Shown here in pieces: positions 32,531 through 42,769 of a stretch of 64,000 nt of DNA. The stretch is taken from positions 34,604,502 to 34,668,501 of the forward strand of contig CM068547.1 of assembly GCA_035048495.1 (NCBI GenBank), given 5' to 3'. Each line of letters opens with the position of its first letter. Position 1 is the stretch's first letter. Made by a program: the position numbers and the translations under genes. The DNA is from Euptelea pleiosperma. Its lineage: Eukaryota; Streptophyta; Magnoliopsida; Ranunculales; Eupteleaceae. The notes beneath the pieces were generated by a model, which worked only from the letters and a program-made list of their open reading frames with translations, was not told where the DNA came from and searched no databases.

Positions 32531-33020
32531 GACTTTATCCTTTAATCTGAAATTAATATACAAAAAATATGGAGTCAAAATGGTGTTTTGCAGTCCATAT
32601 GGACCAAAAAGGTTATTACAACTGTTTCACTTATTTATGTCAAAATGTCGCATTATGGTCCAATAGTGGTGATAAAATAATGACAATAAGTAGTAATCCA
32701 ATTTTAATTTTCTGATCTACTGGGGAAAGTCATCTAGATGTTGCAATTCGACAAATCATGTGGTGGCTAACAAAGATGATTAGTTTAAAAGAGCATTAGC
32801 GAGTGTCGTGAAATATATATTTTAGTTGGAAGCATGATATGAGTAGGAAGATGATAGTTCTTGACTAGTGAAAGAAACTAAAACTACATACTCGAGCTTT
32901 TATTGGTCCACATCTCCTTTCTGAATGCACATCATTAGAAAGTCGTTGTTGACTCCCTCACCACGGTGACAAAAACGCTTCTTTATTGAAGAATAGTTCC
33001 ATGGTACAATATAAGCATAC

Positions 33021-33580
33021 TGTAGGCGTAAATCAAACACCTTTTCCTTGTTAGTGTAAAATCAAATACCTTGTGAGCATAAAGAAACTTACATATTCCT
33101 GGATCTTAACGATACTACCAAAGCTCATAAAATAAATAAGAGATGCAAGAAGAACAACACACAATCCCCACCACAAGCAAAAGAAACACAACCATAACAC
33201 GAGGATTTTTACGTGGTTCACCTTAATGGCTACTTCCATGGGCTATGAGCTTGGAGCTCGATTTCACTATGAAAAAGATGAACAAATCGTTACAAGAGAT
33301 TACCTCCCTTTCACACTTAGCCTCCACCTTTAGATAGATCTCAATCTTCTTCTCCTTAAGCAAACCCTAGGTTTCTTAATGTCTCTTAAGCCTCCTCTTT
33401 TGTTTTTCTTTCTTTTCTTGGTGTTTCAATTATTTAGAAAATAACTAAGCAAAGCTCTTATAAGTGGGCTACAAAATCCCCAAAGAAAAAGTCCAAAATG
33501 CCCTACCCTTATAAGTAGGCTACAAACCCCAAAGGAAAAATACCATAATGCCCTTGTAATTTTAGAGCCAAAAAACAACA
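33021..33580 (-). repeat. 3' LTR of the Copia element
   Basis: On the minus strand it starts TGTTGTTTTTTGGCTC and ends GCCTACA, giving TG...CA ends. A polypurine tract (AAGGTGGAGAT) lies immediately upstream. It is 560 bp and closely matches 38710-39312 apart from about 43 bp. Confidence 0.92.
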
Positions 33581-33591
33581 ATCTCCACCTT
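33581..33591 (-). other. Polypurine tract of the Copia element
   Basis: Minus-strand AAGGTGGAGAT directly abuts the TGTTG of the 3' LTR. Confidence 0.75.
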
Positions 33592-34140
33592 GGCGAAAAC
33601 AAATACTCTTCGATCCCCTGAAGTTGTTGATGCGTGTTTATAACACCTCCACCTTGGTGCGAACCCCTTCCCACCAAAAAAGCACCTCATGTCCGAGGTG
33701 CATCCACAAACTCTAACAAGATGTAAGATTGAGCAAGTTCAAGCAATGCCTGAACTTCTCAGTTGTGACTGACTTTGTAAGCATATCGGCTGTATTCTCA
33801 TATGCGTGAATCTTCTGTAGAATGATCTCACCAGATGCAATCAAATCACGTATCTTGTGAAACCTTACATCTATGTGCTTGGCCCTCGCATGATACACTT
33901 GGTGCTTTGCCAAACATATGGCACTCTGACGATCGCACTGTAGCAAGACTGACTCTTGCCTCAAGCCCCCATTTACCAAACCTTTCAATCAAACTGCTTC
34001 CTTAGAAGCCTCTCTAACTACCATGTACTCTACCTCTGTAGTGGATAAAGCTGTAGTCAACTGAAGCATAGAGCGCCAACATATGTGTCCACTTGCAAGT
34101 GTATAGACATACCCTGTAGTAGACCTCCTCTTGTCCAGAT

Positions 34141-34780
34141 CCTAGTTGCCAAGTTCGGATACGGCAAAAGTTCGAGTCGGGAAATGTTTGAGTATTATTC
34201 AGTTATGGACTAAAAATTCGGTCGAAAATTCAAGGAACGGCAAAAGTTCGCAAATACATTCATTCGTGTTTTATTCGACTATGATCCAAAAATTCGATGT
34301 TAAAAATTCGTGAACAAAATATAAAAGTCTATAAGATGACTATATATGGACATGATCTTACATACCCATCAATGCAAGATATAAGTATAAAAAGTTTACC
34401 CAAATGTTTGTTAAAAAAATGTCCATACATCTGAGGGTTAAAATCATCAAATTGTAATGAATTTTGTAACTTAATAGTCATAACTCAGTTGAAAGGTGGG
34501 GGGCCGTGAGGTGGGTTTGAGAATGGGGTAGGGTTGGGAGTGGGGACGAAGATTAGGGTTTTTGCCCCTTTTAGTGTTTTGTTGTTGTTGTTGCTTTTGT
34601 TTTTTTTTTTTAGCCGAATCTTTGGGCTGAATTAAACGCGAATATGTCTAAAACGCGTTTTATTCTCTGGATCTCATTTATTCGCGAATAATTCCGAACT
34701 ATTGAAAGATTCGCCCGTTTGATTCGGTTATGCATGTAATATCAATTGTTCGCGAATTATTCGCGAACTTGGCAACTAGG
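34141..34780. mobile_element. hAT-type MITE inside Copia RNase H, 8-bp TSD
   Basis: A 640-bp insertion with perfect 17-bp terminal inverted repeats CCTAGTTGCCAAGTTCG. Flanked by GTCCAGAT (34133-34140 and 34781-34788). The interior has many TTCGCGAA-like phrases and no coding frame. The Copia RNase H reading resumes on either side. Confidence 0.95.
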
Positions 34781-35411
34781 GTCCAGATCACTTCCATAAT
34801 CAGAATCAACATACCCAACCACTGTACTTGACCCTTGCTTTCTTTCAAACATTATCCCTATGTCTTTTGTGCCCTTCAAGTACCTTAGAATCCACTTCAC
34901 AGCGTTCCAATGCTCTTTTCCTGGATTCGCCATGTATTTACTCACCACACTGACTGCTTGGGAGATATCCGGTCTTGCACACACCATGGCGTACATCAAA
35001 CATCCTACCGCACTAGCATACAGTGTCTTGGACATTTCTTCAGCATCTTCATCTGTGGAAGGACTTTGCTTCGCACTCAGACTGAAGTGACTGGCTAGTG
35101 GAGTGGATACGGGTTTAGCATCCATCATGCTAAATTTCTCAAGACTTTTGATATGTACTTCTTTTGTGACAACCACAATTTTCCCGCTTTTCTGTCTTTT
35201 TTAATCTTCATACCCAAAATCTTTGTAGCGGCCCCAAGGTCTATCATGTCAAACTCCTTACTCAACAAGGATTTGAGCATATTTACCTTAGACCTCTCCT
35301 TACATGCTATCAGCATGTCATCCACATAAAGCATCAACATAATAAGAGACTCATCATCTAGCACCCTAAAGTAAACACAACAATTATACTTACATCGTGG
35401 GTAGCCAATAT

Positions 35412-35728
35412 TGTCATGGCCCAGTCATCCAAGTGCTGACCCATCCAAGCGCTGGGTCGGAAATGGCTATCAGGATGCCGCGTGGAGCCGTCGAATAGTA
35501 GGCAGGGGGGAGGTAGGCAGGGTAGGGGTGTATGAGTTTAGTCCCACATCGGATAAGGAAGCGTTCGAGATCCTGGTTATAAGTGACAAGCTGGACCCTC
35601 ATAGTAGCAACACATTTTCCTCCCAAAAAGGGGGGAGAGGCAAAGCCGTGTGCTGGGACATGTGCGGTTGGTACGTGCGCTTGGCAAAGTGGACAATATT
35701 GTTACTGTGGTGGGCCCGGGGCGTCACA
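35412..35728. mobile_element. Solo LTR or TRIM-like element inside Copia RT, 5-bp TSD
   Basis: A 317-bp insertion starting TGTCATGGCCC and ending GGGGCGTCACA, TG...CA with short inverted ends. Flanked by AATAT (35407-35411 and 35729-35733). It contains AGTCCCACATCGGATAAGG, a phrase I associate with small plant LTR-type repeats. The RT frame joins across it (DSYMLHI to YPRCKYNCC). No internal region is present, so it is a solo LTR or a very short non-autonomous element. Confidence 0.9.
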
Positions 35729-37789
35729 AATATGCAACATGTAAGAATCGAAGCGCTTGTACCATTGTCGTGGAGATTGCTTTAACCCATAAAGAGACTT
35801 CTTCAATCTACACACATGATCCTATTTGCCGACTTCTTTGAACCTTTTTGGTTGCTCCATGTAAATGGTTTCCTCCAAGTCGCCATGTAGGAAAGCCGTC
35901 TTTACATCTAGTTGTTCAAGCTCTATGTCGAACTCTACTACCATAGCCAATAACACCCGAATGGATGTATGCTTCACGACTGGGGAAAAGATCTCATCAT
36001 AGTCAACCCCTTCCTTCTAAAAGTATCCCTTTGCTACTAGGCGTGCTTTGAATTTTGCTCCATCATTTTCATTCAATGCTTCTTTCTTCCTAAACACCTA
36101 TTTGCAACCTATTGGTCTCTTGCCTTTGGGTTTAGGAACTAACTCCCAAGCAGAGTTCTTATGGAGAGATTCCATCTCCTCCACCACGGCACCCATCCAC
36201 CCTTCTCTCCCACTAGTCTCAATAGCTTCTTGGAAGGTAGTTGGGTCGCCATCACTAGTAGTCAAAGCGAAATGCACCTCATCTTTCCATCCAAGCCTTT
36301 GAGGTTGCTCGACAGTTTGCTTTGTTCTTCCTTGTGCTAGGCTTGTAGGTTCCTCATGAACCTCTTGTTGTTCCTCACCACTAGATGTTCCACATTGAAT
36401 TTGGCTCTGTGCCTCTTTTCTTATTGTACCATCTGTGCTAATCGAAACCAACTCTGTCACTGTTTTCTCATCATTGTGCCCATTGATCTCATCTTCATAT
36501 TATCTCTTTAACGTGTAGGCTTCATCGAACGCTAGATCTCTACTAAAGATCTTTTTCTTGCCAACCGGATCCCATAGCTTATAATCCTTTACTCCTTTCT
36601 CAAACCCAAGAAATATGCATTTGAGGGACTTGGAGTCTAACTTGGATCGTTGATCACTTGGAATGTGTCTGTATGCAGGACATCCGAAAATCTTCAAAGA
36701 AGAATACTCTACATCCCTACCTGTCCACTCCTCTTTTGCAGCTTTGAAATTAATGGCCTTTGATGGTGATTGGTTAACCACGTAGCATGCATGACTAACC
36801 ACTTCCGCCCAAAATGTCTTAGGCAACCCTGCATGAAGTCTCATGCTCCTTGCTCTTTCCAAGAGAGACCTCATCATTCTTTCTGTTGCTCCATTTTGTT
36901 GTGGAGTCTTTGGAATAGTGAAATGCCTCATGATGCCTTCATCCTTGCGAAAGTGTAAAAACTTGCCATCCTTATATTCTCCTCCATTGTCGGTTCTCAA
37001 ACACTTGACTTTCCTTCCCGTTTATTTTTCTACTCTCGCAAACCTCGGATTTCTCATTCATGAAGTAGACCCAAATCTTTCTTGAGAAGTCGTCAATGAA
37101 ATTAACAAAGTAGTAGGCTCCACCTTTTGACTTGATTGGTGAAGGCCTCCACACATCGGAGTGAATGTAATCTAGCACACCTTCACTCCTACGAGTCTTA
37201 CTTGCACCCTTGAAGCTCACTTTACTCTGCTTGCCAAACACACAGTACTTACAAAATTCTAGCTTGCATGACTTTACCCCCTTCAACAATTGCCTCTTGT
37301 GAAGTTATAGCATGCATCTCTCTCACTCATATGCCCTAGTCGCATATGCCATAACCGAGACTCATCTTCTCTAGTTTTATCTTCTGTGGAGACTGCCACT
37401 CCACCTAGAACTGTGTCCCCTATAAGCTTGTAGAGGTTACCCAACTTGGTACCTCTCATCAACACCATAGCTACCCTAGTCACCTTGAGTACCCCATCTT
37501 TTGTTGTGAATGTGCACCCATTTGTATCGATTGTGCCTAAGGAGATTAGGTTCTTCTTGAGTGCTAGTACATGCCTCACATCACCCAAGGTTCTCACAAC
37601 CCCATCATGCATTGTTATTTTGATGGTACCTATTCCAATGGACTTGCAAGCGGCATCATTACCCATTAGAACTTTTCCACCGTTGTTAGATCGATAAGTG
37701 TCAAACCATTCACGATTAGGGCACATATGATAAGAACAACCGGAATCCATAATCCAAACATTAGATAAATGGTTACCTTGCGAGACCAA

Positions 37790-38690
37790 TAAGAGTTCTC
37801 CTTCATCGGAACACTAGCCGAATCGGTAGTTCTTGATTTCTTCCCATCTTTTGTCTCCGCCTTGTATTTTCGACAATCTTTCTTGTAATGACCCTGTCTT
37901 TCCACAATAGTAGCATTCGGCATCTTTCTTGCTTTCTAGATTTTGATTTAGAACTCTTCCCACTTGACTTCCCATTCTCTTTTGATCTACCACAGTCACT
38001 AGAGCCTCCCTTCACTAGGAGCCTCTCCGCTTAAGAGTCATCTCTGGTAGACTTCTTTCTAGCAACATTTGAAATAATATCCGCAGTAACTTCTTCAAAT
38101 TTTAGAGTTACCTTTCCAAAGAGCAAGGTAGTCACAAAGTGGTCATATGAATTAGGAAGTGAACTCAATAACAATAAGGCTTTGTCTTCACCCTTGAACT
38201 TGACATCGAGTCTCATCAAATCACTTATAAGCCTATTGAATAAATTCATGTGCTCCAACACATCGAATCATTCCTCCATTTTCAACCCATACAATTGTTT
38301 CTTGAGAAACAACTTGTTGGATAGGGATTTACCCATGTAGAGAGTCTCAAGTATTGTTTCTTGAGAAACAACTTGTTGGATAGGGATTTACCCATGTAGA
38401 GAGTCTCAAGCTTATTCCAAAGCCCCGGTGTGGTCTCTTCCTCCATGACGTTGTACATAACCTCATCGGAGAGGTAGAGTTGAATCGTACTCACCGTCTT
38501 CTCATCGAGTTCGGCCCATTCTTCATCATCCATTATTGAAGGCTTATTTTCCTCGCCTAGCAAGGCTTTCTTCAGCCCTTGTTGGATTAAGATGTTCTTC
38601 ACTCTCTTTTGCCATAGACTGAAGTTAGATTTGCCATCAAACTTGTCTACCTCAAATTTAATCGAGGTGCCCTTTGTAGCTATTGTAACA
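37790..38690 (-). pseudogene. Copia gag with zinc knuckle, frameshifted by a 59-bp duplication
   Basis: Minus-strand blocks: KFDGKSNFSLWQKRVKNILI (about 38655-38600); DDEEWAELDEKTVSTIQLYL (about 38530-38470); LWNKLETLYMGKSLSNKLFL (about 38415-38360); then LPNSYDHFVTTLLFGKVTL (about 38160-38105); and the CX2CX4HX4C knuckle CYYCGKTG near 37920. A 59-bp unit starting TTGTTTCTTGAGAAACAAC occurs at 38295 and again at 38354. Because 59 is not a multiple of three, it shifts the frame. Gag forms the particle core and binds RNA. Confidence 0.9.
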
Positions 38691-38695
38691 ACCTT

Positions 38696-38707
38696 GCTTT
38701 GATACCA
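38696..38707 (-). other. Copia primer-binding site
   Basis: Minus-strand TGGTATCAAAGC, one mismatch from the complement of the initiator-Met tRNA 3' end (TGGTATCAGAGC), two bases inside the 5' LTR. Confidence 0.88.
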
Positions 38708-38709
38708 CT

Positions 38710-39312
38710 AGTAGGCGTAAGTCAAACACCTTTTCCTTGTTGGCGTAAAATCAAACACCTTGTGAGCGTAATGAAACTTACACCTTCCTGGATCTTAACG
38801 ATACTACCAAAGCTCATAAAATAAATAAGAGATGCAAGAAGAACAACACACAATCTACACCACAAGCAAAAGAAACACAATCACAACACAAGAGAATTTT
38901 TACGTGGTTCATCTTAATGGCTACCTCCACGGGCTATGAGCTTGAAGCTCGATTTCACCATGAAAAAGATGAGCAAATCGTTACAAGAGATTACCTCCTT
39001 TTCACACTTAGCCTCCACCTTTAGATAGATCTCAATCTTCTTCTCCTTGAGAGCCTCCACCTTTAGATAGATCTCAATCTTCTTTTCTTGAACAAACCCT
39101 AGGTTTTTCAATGTCTCTTAAGCCTCCTCTTTTGTTTTTCTTTCTTTTCTTGGTGTTTCAGTCACTTAAAAAATAACTAAGCAAAGCCCTTATAAGTGGG
39201 CTACAAAACCTCCAAAGGAAAAGACCAAAATGCCCTACCCTTATAAGTGGGCTACAAACCCCAAAGGAAAAATACCATAAGGCCCTTGTAATTTTAGAGC
39301 CAAAAAACAACA
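38710..39312 (-). repeat. 5' LTR of the Copia element
   Basis: It matches 33021-33580 along its length. It contains an extra tandem copy of about 42 bp (AGCCTCCACCTTTAGATAGA onward, at about 39010-39093) that the 3' LTR lacks. It ends CCTACT where the other LTR ends CCTACA. Confidence 0.9.
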
Positions 39313-41907
39313 CATACATCATCTTCATCATCATTATTAATGTTCTTGTTGTTGTTGTTTCTTTTTTCTTTTTTTTTTTTCAAATTAGAAGGTTATGATC
39401 TCAACTCCTCGCTGCACATCAAGGATTGTCGTTTCTTATTTTCAGACGCATGTAAATTCTTTTTCCGTGCTTTATACGGAACGATATTGCACGAGTAGAG
39501 AAGGATTTACTCGCCTCTTTTATTCGACACGCATCCTTGTGACATGTGTAATTATCCCATCAAAGGGACACATGTAGTAGAACAGAGAGGGTTAGCATTC
39601 TTGTTGAATTCTAAGTTAACTTCCTTGTCCATTTTTGCAACCTTTAAGAATTATATGAATTCTGATCATGGGGACCTTTGTAGTACAAAGAATTCACGTC
39701 ATCTATCCGTGGGAAGAAATACCAGACCATTACAGTTATATGCTCTTATCTCCTCAACAACCAAGACAAAAAAAATATGGAGTCAAAATGGTATTTTGCA
39801 GCCCATATGGACCAATAAGGTTATTACAACTGTTTCACTAATTTATGTCAAAATGTCGTATTATGGTCCAATAGTGGTGATAAAATAATGGAAATAAGTA
39901 GTAATACAATTTTAATTTTCTGATTTATATAGTAAGTATTTGGGAAAGTCGTCTAGATGTCGCAATTAGACAAATCATGTGATGGCTAACGAAGATTAGT
40001 TTAAAAGCGCATACGTGAGTGTTGCAAAATATATATTTTAGTTGGAAGCATGATATTAGTAGTAAGATGATAGTTCTTGACTAGTAAAAGAAGCTAAAAC
40101 TACAAACTCGAGCTTTTATTGGTCCACATCTCCTTTTTGAATACACATTAAAAAATCTCAGTTGTCAATCCTAGGAATAATTTGTTCTTCTGTAATATAA
40201 ATCGTTAAGTTAGGAGTTCGCTAAAGACTGAAGTGTCAAAGATCAAATGGACTTCATCAACAAATCAAAGAAGAATTAAAGTAGAAGAAAATCAACTTAA
40301 GTGTTCAAGCTCAACTAAAGATAAAGTCAAGCTCAAGCATAAAAATATAAATGATCAAAGTACGTTCAAACTATCAAGAATCTTGTGTTGCGGTTATTTA
40401 CGTACATCTAAGGGTACATCGCGTGTTGCCAGCGGATCAATTTAACTCTAGATGCACATCACTAGAAAGTCGAATGCACATTTCCTTTCTGAATGCAAAT
40501 CTAAGGATACACCGTGCATTTCCACATCTCCTTTCTGAATGCACATCACTAGAAAGTCACTAGTGATTCCCTCACCTCGGTGACAGAATCGCTCCTCTAT
40601 TGAAAAATATGGTAAAATATAAGTACATCATCTTCATCATCATTATTGTTGTTGTTTCTTTTTTTTCTTCAGATTATTAAAAGGTTATGATCTCAAGACC
40701 TCGTTGCGCATCAAGGATTGTTGTTGTTGCTTCTTCTTGTATGATGCATGTAATTTCTTTTCTGTGCTTTATACGGAACGATAGCTCTTTCCACAAGGAG
40801 AGAAATGGATTTACTCGCCTCTTTTATTCGACACGCATCCTCGCGACAAGTGTAATTATCCCATCAAAGGGACACATGTAGTAGAACAGAGAGGGTTAGC
40901 ATTCTTGTTGAATTCTAAGACAACTTCCTTGTCCATTTTTGCAACCTTTAAGAACCATATGAATTCTGGTCATGGGGACCTTTGTAGGACACAGACTTCA
41001 CGTCATCCAATCCATGGGAAGAAATACCAGACCATGATAGTTATATGCTCTTATCTCCTCAACAACCAAGATAAAAAATATATGGAGTCAAAATAGTGTT
41101 TTATAGTCCATATGGACCAATAAGGCTATTACAATTGTTTCACTTATTTATGTCAAAATGTCCCATTAAGGTCAAACAGTGGTGATAAAATAATGGCAAT
41201 AAGTAGTAATCCAATTTTAATTTTTTGATTTATGTAGTAAGCACTGGGGAAAGTCATCTAGATGTCGCAGTTCGACAAATCATGTGGTGGCTAACGAAGA
41301 CGATTCGTTTAAAAGCGCATCAGCGAGTGTCGCAAAATATAAGATTATACAAAAAAAAGTGTCGCAAAATATTTATTTTAGTTGGAAGCATGATATTAGT
41401 AGGAAGATGAAACTAAAACTACACACTCAACCTTGCATTGGTCCACATCTCCTTTCGGTGACGGAATCGCTCACCTATTGAAAATAATTCCATAGTACAA
41501 TATAAAGCGGCAAGCATACATAATAAATACATCATCATCATCATCTTCATTATTGTTGTTTCTTTTGAGATGCATATAATATCTTTTCGGTGCTTTATAC
41601 GAAACGTTAGCTCTTTGTACGAGGGGAGAAAAGGCATTTTACTCACCTCTTTTATTCGACACGCGTCCTTGTGACATATGTAATTATCAAAATATGTACA
41701 ATCAAAGGGACACATGTACATAGTAGAACAAAGAGGGTTAGAATTCTAGCTAGGACCCAATAATTTCCTGGTCAATTTTTGCAACCTTTAAGAACCATAT
41801 GCCTTGTGATCATAGAGACTTTTGTGGGACAATGACTTCATGTCATCTATCCATGGAAAGAAATACTAGACCATAAATGCTCTTATCTCCTTAGGGTTGG
41901 GCTTAGG

Positions 41908-42072
41908 GGACCCCCTTTTCCTGACCCCTCTCGGGAGTCGTGTGCTCGGCCATGGATTCCGAGAATCCAATGGTGGTTTATAGTGCTGAGTTGACATTCA
42001 CTTTTGCCAGTGGGATTCGTGAAATCCATGGCGGAGCACACGACTCTCGAGAGGGGTCAGAAATGGGGGTCC
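41908..42072. mobile_element. Family B fold-back MITE
   Basis: A 165-bp inverted repeat: GGACCCCCTTTTCCTGACC on the left and GGACCCCCATTTCTGACC inverted on the right. GAGTCGTGTGCTCGGCCATG follows in the left arm and a near match in the right. It directly follows the tandem array. Confidence 0.85.
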
Positions 42073-42769
42073 TCGAAGCGTGAGACATCTCCTGATGACG
42101 ATGTTCTAGTGTAGACTGAGACCCACACATCATCCACCAGTAATATTCCTGTGCACGTAAACATTTAGGGTGATCAGTAGCCGAGTCTTGGTCATAAAAC
42201 TAAACTCGAAGGTCAAGGAGTAGTTCTAGTTGTTGAGTTTGCAGGTAGTTGCGCCTCCAACATAATTATTTAGTCGGGGAAAAAAAAATCTGCTGGCTTG
42301 TTAGTTTCGCGAAACGTGTCGGGGATGATGCTAAGGGTTGTAAATATGCTAGATTGTAACCTTGTTTGCTCCTTTCGTTGCATTTTATTTTATTTCTAGG
42401 CACTAAAAATGGGTTAAGGCGGACCCAAGAACCTGACATCCAACTAAAACCCACCAACCTACTTGACACCCCAAAGCTCAACTTTGCTCTCATTATTTAC
42501 AAAAAGAAACAGAGCTTGTTCCCTTCAAATTTGTTCTCTTTTGATATGAAAAGCTCTTTCGTACATTTTTGGTTTCCCTTTTTGTATCTTCTTCCCAAAA
42601 TTTCTTTTTTTTCCCCATAAATGGGGTGTATCTGGACCAGAAAGGGAAGGACTTTTCTCTTCTTGGGAAGTCCTTCATAGTCCTCAAGTCCCAACTCTGT
42701 CTTGAGAAGGCTTCCTATATTTGGAGAAGACTCATTGATACCACCCACCATTCTGACTGGTTCTGGACT
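42073..42769. other. 3' flank of CYP707A
   Basis: It probably holds the 3' untranslated region of CYP707A (transcribed leftward). Short frames here have no family motif. Confidence 0.4.

Larger units (their letters stand above)
33713..37789 (-). pseudogene. Copia pol: protease-integrase-RT-RNase H, broken
   Basis: In transcription order: the gag-pre-integrase region (MDSGCSYHMCPNREWF near 37750, then LWHMRLGHMSERD near 37350); integrase core (FCKYCVFGKQSKVSF; VNFIDDFSRKIWVYF; RTDNGGEY near 36990; TPQQNGATERM near 36905); a linker with REGWMGAVVEEMESLHKNSA near 36190; RT catalytic LMLYVDDMLIACKERS near 35320; and RNase H (VDSDYGSDLD near 34800, then RQSAICLAKHQVYHARAKHI near 33930). The DSG at the start is the aspartic-protease site. 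The frame is cut by stops, by the solo LTR at 35412-35728 and by the hAT MITE at 34141-34780. Confidence 0.92.
33021..39312 (-). mobile_element. Full-length Ty1/Copia LTR retrotransposon, inactive
   Basis: A 6292-bp element on the minus strand flanked by CATAC (33016-33020 and 39313-39317). The LTRs are 38710-39312 (5') and 33021-33580 (3'). The primer-binding site complements initiator-Met tRNA. Internal order is gag, protease region, integrase, reverse transcriptase, RNase H, which defines the Copia superfamily. Several stops and frameshifts, a 59-bp tandem duplication in gag and two later insertions (34141-34780 and 35412-35728) show it is dead. It sits inside the tandem array, and a neighbouring unit near 40610 preserves the unoccupied site. 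Confidence 0.95.
32531..41895. repeat. Tandem array of 0.9-1.3 kb non-coding units, split by Copia
   Basis: The marker AAATATGGAGTCAAAATGG or a near variant recurs at about 32565, 39772 and 41077. With the Copia and its duplication subtracted, the spacings are about 910 and 1305 bp. Other shared blocks are AAATCATGTGGTGGCTAAC, TTTTAGTTGGAAGCATGATA and CTTTTATTCGACACGC. A partial fourth unit ends near 41895. The longer middle unit has extra sequence at about 40150-40450. No domain or coding potential was recognised. Confidence 0.8.

Noticed and set aside
35411..35785. 124-aa plus-strand frame in the Copia element
   Set aside because: It is a chance frame across the solo LTR at 35412-35728.
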